Shown here in pieces: positions 34,004-44,776 of a stretch of 64,000 bases of DNA (the first letter of the stretch is position 1; each line of letters opens with the position of its first letter). The position numbers and the translations under genes are program-made. Under the pieces are notes generated by a model. It did not search any database. It was not told the origin of the DNA and saw only the letters and a program-made list of their open reading frames with translations. The stretch comes from an uncultured Cohaesibacter sp. (GTDB lineage: Bacteria > Pseudomonadota > Alphaproteobacteria > Rhizobiales > Cohaesibacteraceae). The stretch is taken from assembly GCF_963664735.1 (NCBI RefSeq), contig NZ_OY761553.1:1999303-2063302 (forward strand). The letters are read 5' to 3'.

Positions 34004-34852
34004 ATGTTTGAACAGTTGAAAGCACTGGCGCAACGGCCAGCTCCTTTCTGCCACTATACAGCCACCGAACTCTGGACCCGCCCGCATATCGCCAAGTCCA
34101 TGCTGGCTTTTCACCTGGATGGCGCACATGATATTGCCTCCAGGAAGACAACTGCCATCACTTCAACGGTAAATTGGCTCCATGACCGCTTTGATCTTGA
34201 GGGTAAAAAAGTTTGTGATCTTGGCTGCGGTCCGGGGCTTTATGCCCAGCGCCTTGCTCAAATAGGCGCAATCGTCACAGGTGTCGATATCTCTGCCACC
34301 TCCATCGCCCATGCTCGCAATCAGGCACTAGCATCATTGCCCCAATCCGGCGAGGTGCCAAGCTACTTGCTTGCCGACTATCTGGAAGACCCTCTGCCGG
34401 AAGGCCAAGATCTGATCCTTCTCATCTATGCCGATTATTGTGCCCTCTCTCCGGTCCAGCGTGCACGGCTCATTCATCGCATGAAACGCCAGCTCAGACC
34501 CGGTGGCGCGATATATTTCGATGTGTTTTCTGATCGCTTCTTTGCAACGCTTACCGAGAGCACAGTCATTGAAAATGACCTCATGGGAGGCTTTTGGGCT
34601 CCCTCACCATATGTTGGACTGAAGAGAAGCTGGCTTTGGCCCGACGATCAGTTGGCGCTTGATCACTATCTCATTGTCAGTAAAGAGGAACAGTTCGAAA
34701 TCTACAACTGGCTGCAATATTACTCACCAGCGCTTTTGGAAGCTGAGCTTATAGACCTCGGGTTTGGCCAGATCGAGTGCGTGGATATCTTGACCGGTGG
34801 CGCTCTGGGCAAAGAGTATGGCGATGCCTTTGGCGTCATCCTGCAGCCGTAA
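34004..34852 (+). CDS. SAM-dependent methyltransferase
   Basis: A 282-residue class I methyltransferase. Motif I is VCDLGCGPGLYAQRLA (about residues 71-86), followed by the acidic strand TGVDISATSIAHAR and a motif IV-like ILLIYADYCAL. The C-terminal part (SWLWPDDQLALDHYLI, then YNWLQYYSPALLEAEL) is characteristic of small-molecule or metabolite methyltransferases rather than of RNA or protein enzymes. The substrate cannot be inferred. ATG at 34004 is preferred to TTG at 33998; GGAAA gives a weak ribosome-binding site. It converges on smc with a shared terminator. Confidence 0.8.
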   Translation: MFEQLKALAQRPAPFCHYTATELWTRPHIAKSMLAFHLDGAHDIASRKTTAITSTVNWLHDRFDLEGKKVCDLGCGPGLYAQRLAQIGAIVTGVDISATSIAHARNQALASLPQSGEVPSYLLADYLEDPLPEGQDLILLIYADYCALSPVQRARLIHRMKRQLRPGGAIYFDVFSDRFFATLTESTVIENDLMGGFWAPSPYVGLKRSWLWPDDQLALDHYLIVSKEEQFEIYNWLQYYSPALLEAELIDLGFGQIECVDILTGGALGKEYGDAFGVILQP

Positions 34853-34891
34853 CTTCGCTTGACTGGAGAGAATTGACACGCGCGCACAATG

Positions 34892-34926
34892 ACAGGCCTG
34901 ATTGCTTCAGCCCTCAGGCCTGTTTA
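34892..34926. terminator. Bidirectional terminator, methyltransferase / smc
   Basis: ACAGGCCTGA (34892-34901) and TCAGGCCTGT (34914-34923) form a perfect 10-bp stem between the converging genes. Confidence 0.85.
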
Positions 34927-34951
34927 CCAAGGATATTGTAGGCAGACTGGA

Positions 34952-37900
34952 TCAGGGTTTGGGATGGCCAGGAGGTACCGTGGCTATTGCCGCTCTGTTT
35001 TCGTCTTCGGCAACAAGTTCCTCAGCCGCTTCCAGATTAACAGAGACAAGCTGCGAGACACCCCGTTCGGCCATGGTCACGCCAAACAGCCGATCCTGAC
35101 GCGCCATGGTAATGGGGTTGTGGGTGATCGTCACAAAGCGGGTTTCGGTCAGATTGCGCATTTCTTCGAGAAGGCCACAGAAACGTTCCACGTTGGCATC
35201 ATCAAGCGGCGCGTCGACCTCATCAAGCACACAGATCGGCGCAGGATTGGTCAGAAAGACCGCAAAGATCAGGGCCATTGCCGTCAGCGTCTGCTCACCG
35301 CCTGACAATAGTGTCATAGTCTGGGGCTTCTTGCCCGGCGGGCGGGCGATAATGTCTAGCCCAGCCTGAAGCGGATCTTCCGCGTCGGTCAATGTCAGCT
35401 CGGCTTCCCCACCACCAAACAGCTTTGCAAACAGAGATTTGAAATGGCCATTGACCACGTCAAAGGACGAAAGCAGACGGGCCCTCGCCTCTTTGTTCAG
35501 GTTGAAAATACCCGTACGCAATTTCTTGATGGCTTCGATCAGATCATCCCTCTCGGCCTCCATGCTGGAGAGTTGCTCGGAAATTTCATTGGCTTCCTCA
35601 TCGGCGCGCAAGTTGACGCCGCCCAGCCTCTCACGTTCACTTTTCAACCGTTCAAGGCGCCCTTCCACAGATGCCATGGCAGGCAGTGGTGCGTCCTTCT
35701 TGAGGCCAGAAAGGCCAAAGGTCGCGGCGGGCGCGCAATCCATCGCGTCGTCAATTTGCCGGGTCAATTCGTCTTTGCGCGCCTTGATGCCATTGATGCG
35801 CTCGTCCGAACGGCTGCGAGCCTCGCGTGTGGCGCTCAGGGCTTCCATGGCATTTTTAGCGGCGACGCTGGCTTCCAAGGCGGAGCGCTCGGCCTCGGCC
35901 AGATGGTCGCTGGCGGCCTTTTGTGCTTCTTCTGCCTTGGCAATCTCGGACAAGAGCGAACGGCGCTTGAACGTGATCTCGTCGGGACTATCCTGCAAGA
36001 CCTCCCGCTCTTTTTCGGTTTCGCCAAGACGCGCGTCAAGCGTTGCAATCTGCGCGTCGGCATTCTGGGCTCTGGAAACCCAGCTGGCCCGTTCGCGTTC
36101 GATGGAAGCGAGCCGCTTGGCCCGCATAACCGCCTCGCGCACAAGACCATCTGCCTCTGCCCGAGCCTCGGTGAGCAGGGTGCGCTTTTCATTTTGCAGC
36201 ATGCGGGCGTTGTCCCGTTCGCGCTGAAGATGATCGAGAGCTGGCAGATCCTTTTGCTGCTTTTCAGCCTCCATCATGGCGGCTTTGGCTTCACTTTCCT
36301 CTTCCGACAGCCTTCCGATGCTTGCTTCCAGCGTGGCCTTGCGCGCCAAGATCTGGTTGGCATCCCGCTCGGCCTTCGCCAGAGCATCCCTCAAGATGGA
36401 AAGCTTCTTTTGCGCGTCGCGCCAACGGTTGCGAGCATTCTGCTCATCGCGAACCTTATCGGCTGTGATTATGCGCTGTTCATCAAAAGCTGAACGAGTG
36501 CTTTCCAGATGCAGCTCGGCTTCTTCAAGACGGCCTTCCAGTTCTTCAAGACGGTTGCGCTGTTCAAGTCTCTGGGCGGCAGGCGTCGGCGCTCCGGCTC
36601 GAATAACCAGACCATCCCAGCGCCAAAGGTCCCCTTCCGGACTGACAAGCCGCTGTCCCGGCAACAACTGCTTTTGCAGCGCAGAACCTAAGTTCGCCTC
36701 GACAATCCCGATCTGGTCAAGACGACGTTTCAATCGAGCGGGACCGGAGACATGAGCACTCAGAGGAGACAATGGGTCTGGCAGAACAGGATCTGCACTT
36801 CCGTTGTCCACCTCTGCCCAAAAGCGGGACGCGGCCTCATCAAGTGGCGCATCCAGATCTTCCCCGAGCGCTGCGGCCAGTGCCACCTCAAACCCCGCGT
36901 CGACCTTAAGGCTATCGAGAATTGGCGGATAACGTTTGTCCTGCCCGCCTTCAACAATCTTGGAAAGCGTGCGGGCTTCCGTATCCAGCCTGTTGAAAGC
37001 ACTCTCGGCTTCTGCGCGGGCACGGCGGGCTTCTGTTTCAAATTCGCGGGCTTCAGCCACGGCAATGGTTGCCTCTTCGGCTTCCTCTTCCAGCGCAATC
37101 AATATCTCGGAAGCGCTTTCCACCTCTTCGCGCAATTGATCAAGTCCGGCGTCCCTGTTCAGCTGCTCGTTGACACGATCAAGATCGCGCTCACTCTGGG
37201 CTTTCTGGCTGGAAAGGCGGGCCAGACGGCCGCGCGCGGCCTCGGTTGCCTGTTGCAATTGCCTTGCGGAACCTTCTGCTTCAGCCAGCCTGGAGGTCCA
37301 TTCACTCGCCAGCGCTTCGGCCTCTGCCAATTCTTCCTCGGCGGCCTTCATCTCTTCGGTCGCGATCAATTGCGCTTCTGCCGCCCCTTCATCTTCGGCG
37401 GTCAGCTCGGCTCTTTCCTCCTCAAGCGACTTGAGCAGATCGGCGTTTTCGTTGAGCATCTGCTTTTCGCGCTCTTTGTCGGCCTTCAGCTGCTCGATGC
37501 GACGGGCAAGATCTGCGAGCTTTTCTGCGACGCGCTTTTCTTCGTTATCAAGCTCGCGGGCGGCCAATGTCAGGCGCTGCAAGGCGGCAGCCTTGGCGGC
37601 AGATTCATCACGCAAGGCTGGCAAGGCATGATTGGCGACAGCCTCGTGCCTCGCAGCAGCGGACTGCAGGGTTGTTGCCTCTGCGACTTTCAGATCGGCC
37701 AGACGCAAAGCCTCTTTGGCCTTGTCTTCTTCGGCCAGCAGCTCTTGCCAGCGCAAATGATAAAGGGTGGCTTCGGTCGCCCGAATGTCGGCGGAAAGAT
37801 TGCGATAACGGCTTGCCTGTCTGGCCTGTCGCTTCAGGCCTTCCAGCTGGGTGGAAATCTGCGCCATGATATCCTCAAGGCGCTCGAGATTGCTTTCGGC

Positions 37901-38458
37901 AGCCTTCAGCCGCAACTCGGCTTCATGTCGCCTGCTGTGCAAACCGGAAATGCCTGCCGCTTCTTCCAACAGTCCGCGACGCTGGGTCGGCTTCTGACTG
38001 ATAATCTCGCCGATACGCCCCTGCCCCACGAGCGAGGGAGACCTTGCGCCGGTAGAGGCATCAGCAAACAGAAGCTGGATGTCGCGAGCGCGCGCGTCCT
38101 TGCCATTAATGCGGTAGTTGGAACCGCTCTCCCTCTCGATTCGACGGGAAATTTCCAGCTCATCGGCATCGTTGAAACCGGCAGGGGCCGTTCGGTCGAC
38201 ATTATCGAGATAGACAGTCACCTCTGCGGTATTACGTGCGGGTCGGTTGGTTGAACCTGCGAAAATGACATCATCCATGCCGGAGGCGCGCATATTCTTG
38301 TAGCTGTTTTCGCCCATCACCCAGCGCAGAGCTTCAACCAGATTGGACTTGCCACAGCCATTTGGCCCCACCACGCCAGTCAATCCTGACTCAATGACAA
38401 AATCCATCGGCTCAACAAAGGACTTAAAGCCCAGAAGACGCAACTTGGTGAATTTCAT
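34952..38458 (-). CDS. smc: Chromosome segregation ATPase SMC
   Basis: A 1168-residue condensin subunit that organises and segregates the chromosome. The N-terminal head has Walker A GPNGCGKSNLVEALRWVMGE near residue 32. Two long coiled coils (about 165-500 and 665-990, rich in Glu, Ala, Arg and Lys) flank a hinge of about 150 residues. The C-terminal head has the signature LLSGGEQTLTAMALIFA and Walker B CVLDEVDAPLDDANV. The length is normal. ATG at 38458 is preceded in frame by a TTG, and the ribosome-binding site is weak. It lies downstream of dsbA on the same strand, the common Hyphomicrobiales order. ScpA/ScpB are not in the window. Confidence 0.97.
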   Translation of the reverse strand: MKFTKLRLLGFKSFVEPMDFVIESGLTGVVGPNGCGKSNLVEALRWVMGENSYKNMRASGMDDVIFAGSTNRPARNTAEVTVYLDNVDRTAPAGFNDADELEISRRIERESGSNYRINGKDARARDIQLLFADASTGARSPSLVGQGRIGEIISQKPTQRRGLLEEAAGISGLHSRRHEAELRLKAAESNLERLEDIMAQISTQLEGLKRQARQASRYRNLSADIRATEATLYHLRWQELLAEEDKAKEALRLADLKVAEATTLQSAAARHEAVANHALPALRDESAAKAAALQRLTLAARELDNEEKRVAEKLADLARRIEQLKADKEREKQMLNENADLLKSLEEERAELTAEDEGAAEAQLIATEEMKAAEEELAEAEALASEWTSRLAEAEGSARQLQQATEAARGRLARLSSQKAQSERDLDRVNEQLNRDAGLDQLREEVESASEILIALEEEAEEATIAVAEAREFETEARRARAEAESAFNRLDTEARTLSKIVEGGQDKRYPPILDSLKVDAGFEVALAAALGEDLDAPLDEAASRFWAEVDNGSADPVLPDPLSPLSAHVSGPARLKRRLDQIGIVEANLGSALQKQLLPGQRLVSPEGDLWRWDGLVIRAGAPTPAAQRLEQRNRLEELEGRLEEAELHLESTRSAFDEQRIITADKVRDEQNARNRWRDAQKKLSILRDALAKAERDANQILARKATLEASIGRLSEEESEAKAAMMEAEKQQKDLPALDHLQRERDNARMLQNEKRTLLTEARAEADGLVREAVMRAKRLASIERERASWVSRAQNADAQIATLDARLGETEKEREVLQDSPDEITFKRRSLLSEIAKAEEAQKAASDHLAEAERSALEASVAAKNAMEALSATREARSRSDERINGIKARKDELTRQIDDAMDCAPAATFGLSGLKKDAPLPAMASVEGRLERLKSERERLGGVNLRADEEANEISEQLSSMEAERDDLIEAIKKLRTGIFNLNKEARARLLSSFDVVNGHFKSLFAKLFGGGEAELTLTDAEDPLQAGLDIIARPPGKKPQTMTLLSGGEQTLTAMALIFAVFLTNPAPICVLDEVDAPLDDANVERFCGLLEEMRNLTETRFVTITHNPITMARQDRLFGVTMAERGVSQLVSVNLEAAEELVAEDENRAAIATVPPGHPKP

Positions 38459-38614
38459 CAATCAGCACCCCGCAGAAGGGAGCAAGGCAGACGGGCAGAA
38501 TCAGAAAGGCGCGCTTGAAATCCCGCTCCCCCCAGCAAAAAGCCAAAGGAGAAAAAGAAATTCAGGCACGCCTTGATAGGGTCGGCGGAAACGATCCCGC
38601 CAACTGATTTCCTC

Positions 38615-39271
38615 TTAAAGGAAAGGCTCCAGAATTTTGTCGAACTCAGCATCCGACATGGCTCCGATATACTTTTCGCCATTCACAAAGAATGTCGGCG
38701 TGGAATTGATTCCGAACTCACTATGTCCACGTTCACGTACTGCTTCGATGGCGTCCAGCAATTTATCGTCTGAAACTGTTTTCTCAAAGCTTTCCTGTGA
38801 AAAACCAGCCAGTTTTGCAAGGCGCTGCAGGTTGCCAACCGGATCATCGGTGAATGCCCAGTTGCGCTGATTGTCAAGCAACATACCGATCATGGCAATT
38901 GCCTTGCCACCGGGGGTGCGACGAGCGAGCATGGCACCTGCAGTGGCCAGAGGATCAAGTGGGAATTCCCTGAAAATGAACCGCATCTTGCCAGTGTCGA
39001 TATATTTTTCCTTGAGATATTCATAGGTCGTGCCGTGGAAATGGGCACAGTGGCTGCAGGTCATCGAAAAATATTCAATCACCGTGATCGGGGCGTCTTC
39101 CTTGCCTTCAGAGATGTCTTCCAGATCACCTGTCGTCTTGAGCATTTCTTCAAGAGGATAGGACTCAGCAGCTGCAGGCGCTGCCATCGCGATAGGAAGA
39201 CCTGCCAGGGCAACGAAGCCAGCAGTTGCTTTTGCGCCGGTGATCAGAAAGTCTCTACGGTTCAAAGCCAT
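38615..39271 (-). CDS. DsbA-family thiol-disulfide oxidoreductase with Tat-type signal
   Basis: A 218-residue periplasmic thioredoxin-fold protein. The N-terminus NRRDFLITGAKATAGFVALA is a twin-arginine signal, ending around APAAAES, so it may be exported folded. The active site is TCSHC (Cys72 and Cys75), followed by the helical insertion of DsbA proteins, and INSTPTFFVNG provides the cis-Pro loop. It resembles the DsbA/ScsC-like proteins encoded beside smc in many alphaproteobacteria. It could introduce or isomerise disulfides; no DsbB partner is in the window. Start ATG 39271; smc follows 156 bp downstream on the same strand. Confidence 0.9.
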   Translation of the reverse strand: MALNRRDFLITGAKATAGFVALAGLPIAMAAPAAAESYPLEEMLKTTGDLEDISEGKEDAPITVIEYFSMTCSHCAHFHGTTYEYLKEKYIDTGKMRFIFREFPLDPLATAGAMLARRTPGGKAIAMIGMLLDNQRNWAFTDDPVGNLQRLAKLAGFSQESFEKTVSDDKLLDAIEAVRERGHSEFGINSTPTFFVNGEKYIGAMSDAEFDKILEPFL

Positions 39272-39686
39272 GATGTATTTCCTTAAGGGTTTCGATATGG
39301 ATCGTTTGGGACATTAGCCAGCATTTGGGAGACAATGCCCCGGCAGTCCTGTTTCTTGTTTTCTTTTCTTATTACCCTATCCAGTCAAATTTTGGCGAGG
39401 AGAGGGCAGGTTGCGACAAAATGCCGTTCGTTACGAATTTGTAATTTTCAATATTCTGAAAGTTACAACGGAATCCCGAAGCTTACAGGTGACACTCAAT
39501 ACTAACATAAAAGCTTTAGCAGAAGAAAAAGGCCTGAGCATGTCAGGCCCGTCAGTCATTTCTACTTTGCCTTATTCAGCACAGATATGGCCTACTTCAG
39601 AAATATTTCCCAGCAAACTGTTCCAACCAGATAGGTATCCGGTTTCGGATATCAATATCCCCGCCAGATCTCCGCCAGCTTTGCAG
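39272..39686. other. Intergenic region dsbA-ohr
   Basis: 415 bp. It contains the minus-strand terminator of ohr (39522-39549) and then the dsbA promoter zone, AT-rich around 39430-39520. Overlapping plus-strand open frames have no features of a gene. Confidence 0.45.
39522..39549 (-). terminator. Terminator of ohr (minus strand)
   Basis: On the minus strand GGCCTGA pairs with TCAGGCC over a 5-nt loop and is followed by TTTTTCTTC (forward 39522-39530). It lies about 140 bp beyond the ohr stop. Confidence 0.8.
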
Positions 39687-40106
39687 CTATTTGGCAGAAA
39701 CGGTTACCTCGATATTGTTGCGGGTAGCATTGGAATAAGGGCAGACTTGGTGGGCTTTTTCCAGCAAGGCGTTTGCCGTTGCAGCGTCGAGATCTTTCAA
39801 ATCGGCGACAAGATCAACTTTTAGTGAAAAGCCAACGCCGTTCTCGTTCGGGCCGATGCCAACCTCAGCGGTGATGGTCGGATCATTAAGAGCGACCTTG
39901 TCCTGAGACGCAACCAGCTTCAGAGCACTCAAGAAGCAAGCAGCGTAGCCTGCGGCGAACAACTGTTCCGGGTTGGTGCCGTTGCCGCCAGCTCCACCCA
40001 GTTCTTTTGGGGTGACCAAAGTGACATCGAGCTTGCCGTCAGCGGATTTGGCCGTACCTTCACGACCGCCGGTTACCGTTGCGCTGGTGCTATAGAGAAT
40101 TTTCAT
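39687..40106 (-). CDS. ohr: Organic hydroperoxide resistance protein (Ohr)
   Basis: A 139-residue Cys-based peroxidase of the OsmC/Ohr family that reduces organic and fatty-acid hydroperoxides. The peroxidatic Cys57 lies in GYAACFLSAL and the resolving Cys122 in QVCPYSNATR; Arg15 and the Glu in NPEQLFAAGY complete the catalytic triad. The N-terminal MKILYSTSATVTGGREG is typical of Ohr and not of OsmC. It lies 136 bp downstream of ohrR on the same strand with its own candidate operator in between, and is presumably induced by organic peroxides. Confidence 0.95.
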   Translation of the reverse strand: MKILYSTSATVTGGREGTAKSADGKLDVTLVTPKELGGAGGNGTNPEQLFAAGYAACFLSALKLVASQDKVALNDPTITAEVGIGPNENGVGFSLKVDLVADLKDLDAATANALLEKAHQVCPYSNATRNNIEVTVSAK

Positions 40107-40156
40107 GTTTCTTTCCTCATTTGATGATGGGTATTGAATGCCTCGACAATCAATTT

Positions 40157-40172
40157 AGTTATCGCAATAACT
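40157..40172. promoter_or_regulatory. Candidate OhrR operator upstream of ohr
   Basis: The dyad AGTTAT (40157-40162), cgca, ATAACT (40167-40172) lies about 50 bp before the ohr start. Its TTATCGC core is shared with the larger palindrome upstream of ohrR. Confidence 0.45.
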
Positions 40173-40242
40173 GTTTTCAAGAACCAATATATGTTTGTTG
40201 ACAGTCTTCTCGATTAATTGGCGTTCGATTTATTTCTGCTCG

Positions 40243-40680
40243 CTATTTTCCGGTTTCGAGGAGATTTTCCCTCAGCTCTTCCAGCTTTGCCTTCAGTTCG
40301 ATCAATTCCGGAATGGGCATGCCGCACGCTTCGGCGACACAGGGGCCGACCTTGGCCGCCTCTTGCCGCAGCTCTTCGCCTTTTTCGGTCAGCTTGATAT
40401 TGAGAGCGCGTTCGTCTTTCTCGTCACGAATGCGTTCGACCAGACCATCTTGCTCAAGGCGCTTGAGCACCGGCGTCAATGCCCCGGACTTTTGCCCGAG
40501 CCGCGCCCCGATATCCTTGAGGCTGACACCATCATGCTCCCACAGGATCAACATGATGAGATATTGCGGATAGGTGAGCCCGAGGGGTTCCAAAAGCGGC
40601 TTGTAGATTTGCGTCATCGCCAGCGAAGCAGAATATAGCGAGAAACAGAGTTGCCTATCCAGAGGCATGATATCGATCAT
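40243..40680 (-). CDS. ohrR: MarR-family peroxide sensor OhrR
   Basis: A 145-residue winged-helix repressor. LDRQLCFSLYSASLAMTQ carries the reactive Cys12, at the position of the sensing Cys of OhrR proteins. LTYPQYLIMLILWE, the recognition helix KSGALTPVLKRLEQDGLV and the wing DEKDERALNIKLTEKG complete the MarR fold. Oxidation of this Cys by organic peroxide should release the protein from DNA and induce ohr. A second Cys pair near the C-terminal part (GPCVAEACG) could resolve the sulfenate. ATG at 40680 is preceded by AGGAAG. A 10-bp-arm palindrome lies directly upstream. Confidence 0.92.
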   Translation of the reverse strand: MIDIMPLDRQLCFSLYSASLAMTQIYKPLLEPLGLTYPQYLIMLILWEHDGVSLKDIGARLGQKSGALTPVLKRLEQDGLVERIRDEKDERALNIKLTEKGEELRQEAAKVGPCVAEACGMPIPELIELKAKLEELRENLLETGK

Positions 40681-40692
40681 GGTGACTTCCTA

Positions 40693-40718
40693 AATGATTA
40701 TCGCGGAAGATAATCATT
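40693..40718. promoter_or_regulatory. Candidate OhrR operator upstream of ohrR
   Basis: AATGATTATC (40693-40702), a 6-nt spacer and GATAATCATT (40709-40718) form a perfect palindrome with 10-bp arms, starting 13 bp before the ohrR start. This is where an autorepressor would bind. Confidence 0.65.
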
Positions 40719-40804
40719 CCCGGCGAGGAAATTCAAGATGGTCTTAAGTGGGCCGCGGTCCTGTCAGACGTGATCGACCAGCTATCAAGGCTCATGCAAT
40801 AGAC

Positions 40805-41353
40805 TCAATTGCGCGCCATCACCGCATGGCCAAGCCGACGCAGTGCCGCTGCCATCTTGTCATCCTTGACGCCTTCGATCTGATGCTCAAGTGCATCAGC
40901 TTCGCTGACGGTCAGCGGGCGCAAGGGATCTGGCCGCTTCGAAGATTTGGCATTGACCGGACGTTGCAGGATCTGGATCCTGTCGATGGCAGGATAACCG
41001 AAATAGGCATTGACGCGCTGAATGATCGTTGCCTGCTCATGCTGCAGGAAGACCGACTGGGCCCCCTCACAATGAAGCACTAGGGTACCGGGTTTGAAGC
41101 CTTCGGCCTCATCACGGCGAGGCCAACGAATGCGCTCCGGCTCTGTGCAATCGGCAAATTGAGGGCCAACAATTTCGCCCCAGTAACGCAAGATATCAGA
41201 CGAGGCAAAGCCCTGCTTTCGACACAGTGGTGTGAGCGTGGACCCGATCACATCGCGCAGCTGCACTGCTCCCGCTTTCGAATAACGGTTCTGTGCGGCT
41301 CCTTTCGGCCGATTATCAACGGAACTACTTTTGCTATATTGTCTTTGTTTCAT
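40805..41353 (-). CDS. dciA: DUF721 protein, DciA-like helicase loader
   Basis: A 182-residue protein. Residues 30-125 are the DUF721 domain: VQLRDVIGSTLTPLCRKQG, the conserved WGEIVGPQFADCTEPERIRW, and the KPGTLVLHCEGA strand followed by QHEQATIIQRVNAYFG. DciA interacts with the DnaB helicase and is the ancestral loader in bacteria without DnaC. The basic N-terminus and the acidic C-terminal tail are outside the domain. In related genomes it is commonly next to dsbA and smc; here ohr and ohrR lie in between. ATG at 41353 has no strong ribosome-binding site. Confidence 0.85.
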   Translation of the reverse strand: MKQRQYSKSSSVDNRPKGAAQNRYSKAGAVQLRDVIGSTLTPLCRKQGFASSDILRYWGEIVGPQFADCTEPERIRWPRRDEAEGFKPGTLVLHCEGAQSVFLQHEQATIIQRVNAYFGYPAIDRIQILQRPVNAKSSKRPDPLRPLTVSEADALEHQIEGVKDDKMAAALRRLGHAVMARN

Positions 41354-43068
<1,715 letters not shown>

Positions 43069-43252
43069 GGTGCCGCATGTACAAGGGTGCCAAATGGCAC
43101 CAGACAAGAGTTGACCAAGAAGATGTTCCTAGTTCTGATTTAACGGTGAAATGAATGTTCAAGATCCAAGATCATCTGCATTTAGTTTTGCGTAGTAGAT
43201 GATCGCGGCTTGATCTGACCCTATCTGCGACCTCAGGATTTCACCCAACTAT

Positions 43253-43277
43253 AGGCGGCCAATCGGCCGCCTTTTTA
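43253..43277. terminator. Bidirectional terminator, ccrM / MarR-GNAT
   Basis: AGGCGGCC (43253-43260), a 4-nt AATC loop and GGCCGCCT (43265-43272) form a perfect stem followed by T, between the converging genes. Confidence 0.9.
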
Positions 43278-43313
43278 TTCGCTGGCAGTTCGGACAGAAG
43301 CAGCGACGCGAAA

Positions 43314-44188
43314 TCAGATCAGCTTTTCAAAGAAGAGATCGGGATAAGGATCTTCGTTGAAGCGCTCGATTTCTGTCCAGCCGAGCTTGTGATACATGGC
43401 CACAGCATCGCTCAGCACGCTGTTTGTATCGAGCCGCAGGCACTTGATGCCGAGGCGCCGGGCCTCTTCTTCGGCTTCAGCCATCATGCGATGGGCCAAT
43501 CCCATGCCGCGTGCGGATGGCACGATCCAGAGCCGCTTGAGTTCGGCATAGCCCTTGTCGGTTCCCTTCACCCCGATGCAGCCGATAGGCATGCCATCGA
43601 GCATGGCCAGCAGGAAGGCGCCTCGCGGATGAGCCATGTCACTTGCTTCAGGGTCAGCGGAGAGGTTGACATCAAAGCCGCTCTTCAAACGTCTTGCCAA
43701 TTCGGCATAGTAGGCTTCAAGGCAAGCCACGGCACGGGGATCAAGACATGAAACGCGCTCAATAACCGTCCGGTCGAACCCAAGCGCAGTCGCGACCACA
43801 TCCATGGCCTGTAACAGCACCTCCGGGTGAGGATGGCGGGCCACGATATCGGCGGCCTGTTTATCCGAAAGTGCTTCATAGGCGGCAAATTCGGCCTCAC
43901 CGGCTTTGGTGAGCGAAGCTATACGGCAGCGAGCATCCGCTTCGCTGGCCTCGACCCTGATCAAGCCTTCTTCTTCAAGGCCACGCAAAATGCGGCTCAT
44001 CAGGCCGGAGTCCAGCCTCAGATAGGCCCTTATTTCAGCAATATCGACAATCCCTCGCCCGATGCATTGAGCACACGCGCTGGCCCTAGTGGGCGCCCCC
44101 TGCCAAGAAAGGATGCATCCAGCACCCCGGCCTCAGTGGTAACGGCACGGTGGAACCGGCGGGTACGGGCAACCGGATCTGACAACAT
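43314..44188 (-). pseudogene. MarR-GNAT fusion regulator/acetyltransferase, interrupted by a frameshift
   Basis: Two frames together give a 291-residue MarR-GNAT protein. From ATG 44188 (GGAG upstream) the first frame reads MLSDPVARTRRFHRAVT to GPARVLNA and then meets a stop. From about 44063 the other frame continues GIVDIAEIRAYLRLDSGLMS, the rest of the MarR domain and a GNAT domain with the SARGMGLAHRMM acetyl-CoA loop. The full span is 875 nt, one short of whole codons. One missing base between 44061 and 44065 (GCATC for GCAATC on the coding strand) restores the frame. It is either a recent mutation or a sequencing error. The intact family pairs a regulator with an acetyltransferase of unknown substrate. 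Confidence 0.8.
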
Positions 44189-44386
44189 CCCAATATCTCC
44201 TCGAAATCTATCTGACCAATGTCAGCCATAACATATAAAGCGAACAATTACTGACTTTAGTCAGGAAAATTCTTCAAAGCAATTGTGGCTTATACGATCT
44301 CCCGCATTTCTTTCATTCAATCGGGAGCATCAAGGCAGCAATGAGAAATGACCAACCGGGCTCAGGTGGGCTTCAGCCGAATGAGA

Positions 44387-44737
44387 TTAGGGCTTTGCGC
44401 CCCTGCCCTCTGGCCCGTCATAGGCCCGCTCGACCTTGGCAATGCGCAACTCATAATGCCCGTACCATTTGTCGATACCAAGCTTTTGAGCGGCAAGGTG
44501 CTCAGCATTACGCTTCCAGTCCCGTATGCTTTGCTCATCCCGCCAATAGGACACTGTAATCCCGAAGAGAGAACCATCCCGCACGCTTTTGGCCCCAATG
44601 CAGCCGGGCTGTTTCAGCGCAAGCTCTGCCATGGCATCGCCCATGGCGTCATAGCCTTCATGATCCACCTTCAAGCGAGAGGAGAAAATCACCGCGTAAT
44701 AGGGAGGTTCCGGCGTTTTGGCAAAGCGGTCTGGCAT
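44387..44737 (-). CDS. Antibiotic-biosynthesis-monooxygenase (ABM) domain protein
   Basis: A 116-residue protein with a single ABM-type ferredoxin-like fold: YYAVIFSSRLKVDHEGYDAMGDAMAELA, then GCIGAKSVRDGSLFGITVSYWRDEQSIRDWKRN and KWYGHYELRIAKVERAY. ABM proteins are small haem- or quinone-acting monooxygenases or simply ligand-binding dimers; the stand-alone form with IRDWKRNAEHLAAQ resembles uncharacterised heat-shock-type members. Start ATG 44737 is preceded by AGGGG. It lies downstream of the GNAT gene (39-bp gap) on the same strand and is probably in the mutY operon. Confidence 0.8.
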   Translation of the reverse strand: MPDRFAKTPEPPYYAVIFSSRLKVDHEGYDAMGDAMAELALKQPGCIGAKSVRDGSLFGITVSYWRDEQSIRDWKRNAEHLAAQKLGIDKWYGHYELRIAKVERAYDGPEGRGAKP

Positions 44738-44776
44738 GGTTGGCCCCTTTGAATATGCGCGACTGTCGCAACAGGA

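Noticed and set aside
36752..38254. A 500-codon plus-strand frame inside smc
   Set aside because: Shadow of the coiled-coil coding region, rich in Leu, Phe and Gly with no domain.
39411..39824. Plus-strand frame overlapping the ohr 3' end
   Set aside because: Runs antisense through the ohr terminator and coding region and has no domain.
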